NCBI RefSeq assembly: GCF_900963305.1
Contig: NC_042518.1
Span: forward strand, 2,955,548-3,019,547
Direction: 5' to 3'
DNA length: 64,000 nt
DNA from: Echeneis naucrates
Taxonomy: Eukaryota; Chordata; Actinopteri; Carangiformes; Echeneidae
Shown: in pieces, positions 63,659 through 64,000 of the stretch
Layout of the letters: each line of letters starts with the position of its first letter
How positions within the stretch are numbered: the stretch's first letter is position 1
Made by a program: the position numbers and the translations under genes
Notes under the pieces: model-generated
Told to the model about the DNA's origin: nothing
Databases searched by the model: none
The model's input: only the letters and a program-made list of their open reading frames with translations

Positions 63659-64000
63659 ATGGTAAGTAAGCAAACTAAACAAGACTGCAGCTAACCAGGC
63701 TAACATCGGCTCAGCTAACGACACGTTAAGTTGTACTTTGTGACACTTTTCTGTAGTAACTGTTCGTTTTCCCCGCCGTGGTTTCGCTTTTCTTCCAGAC
63801 CTGTAAGTTAAACGGCCTGTTCAGCACCGGGGAGGACTTCGACGACGAGGTGACAGCCGGCGGACTCGAACACACCTGATTTCAGTTGTCAGCTAACTGT
63901 CAGTAACATGATGTGTCTCCTCAGGACCTGCTGGGGACAGATTGGTGTGTCCCCCCCCCGGCGGCCCCCTGTGATGGACAAACTGCAGCTCCGGGTCTGA
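63659..64000 (+). CDS. hrob: homologous recombination OB-fold protein, N-terminus (partial, cut by window end)
   Basis: HROB (MCM8IP, human C17orf53) loads the MCM8-MCM9 helicase during homologous recombination and interstrand-crosslink repair. Exon 1 contributes only the ATG (63659-63661), followed at once by a gtaagt donor. Exon 2 is 63799-63849. Exon 3 starts at 63925 and is open to the window edge. The protein begins MTCKLNGLFSTGEDFDDEDL, which aligns with human MACSLQKLFAVEEEFEDEDF in both spacing and acidic run, and continues LGTDWCVPPPAAP. The OB fold lies far downstream, outside the window. Sequence around exon 1 is CpG-rich. Identification rests on about 20 aligned residues plus the neighbour asb16, which also flanks human HROB. 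The strand is opposite to that expected from the human arrangement. Confidence 0.75.

Overview
The window is vertebrate nuclear DNA, almost certainly from a percomorph-type teleost fish. The genes have many short exons with GT-AG introns, AT-rich spacers and frequent (CA)n/(GT)n microsatellites. Gene content also fits: a Sec-containing MIEN1 homologue, a teleost-style multi-GTPase GIMAP gene, and the block slc4a1, ubtf, atxn7l3, tmub2, asb16, hrob, which corresponds to human 17q21.31. No species can be named from the sequence. All exon joins below were worked out by hand from splice sites, reading phase and recalled human homologues. No database or alignment was run.

Layout. 1-1170: a candidate promoter and unrecognised first coding exon of a gene running off the left edge (minus strand), beside a purine-rich CAG/GGA tract. 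1171-15825: about 14.6 kb with no gene I can support. 15826-20492 (minus): one GIMAP8-like gene with three AIG1 GTPase domains. 21590-23382 (plus): a four-exon selenoprotein of the SelW2/MIEN1 type, with an in-frame TGA for Sec, a SECIS stem-loop in the 3' UTR and a C-terminal CVIM prenylation box. 23400-28180: mostly empty, with one exon-like segment. 28184-35325 (plus): slc4a1 (band 3/AE1) in 21 coding exons, with a GATA/CACCC erythroid-type promoter and one apparent single-base frameshift in exon 13. 36580-46979 (plus): ubtf, with six HMG boxes and an acidic tail, GC-rich alternative 5' exons and a 2.7 kb 3' UTR holding an old interspersed repeat. 48400-56377 (plus): atxn7l3 with an overlapping upstream ORF. 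56558-59420 (minus): tmub2. 60032-62548 (minus): asb16. 63659-64000 (plus): the first exons of hrob, cut by the window edge.

The right-hand genes share an ancestral neighbourhood rather than a pathway. UBTF drives RNA polymerase I transcription, ATXN7L3 belongs to the SAGA deubiquitinase module, TMUB2 and ASB16 have ubiquitin-like and E3-adaptor features, and HROB acts in homologous recombination. The most informative single observations are the complete selenoprotein (Sec codon plus matching SECIS), the slc4a1 frameshift, the triple-GTPase GIMAP, the skippable 111-nt ubtf exon matching mammalian UBF1/UBF2, and the overlapping uORF of atxn7l3.
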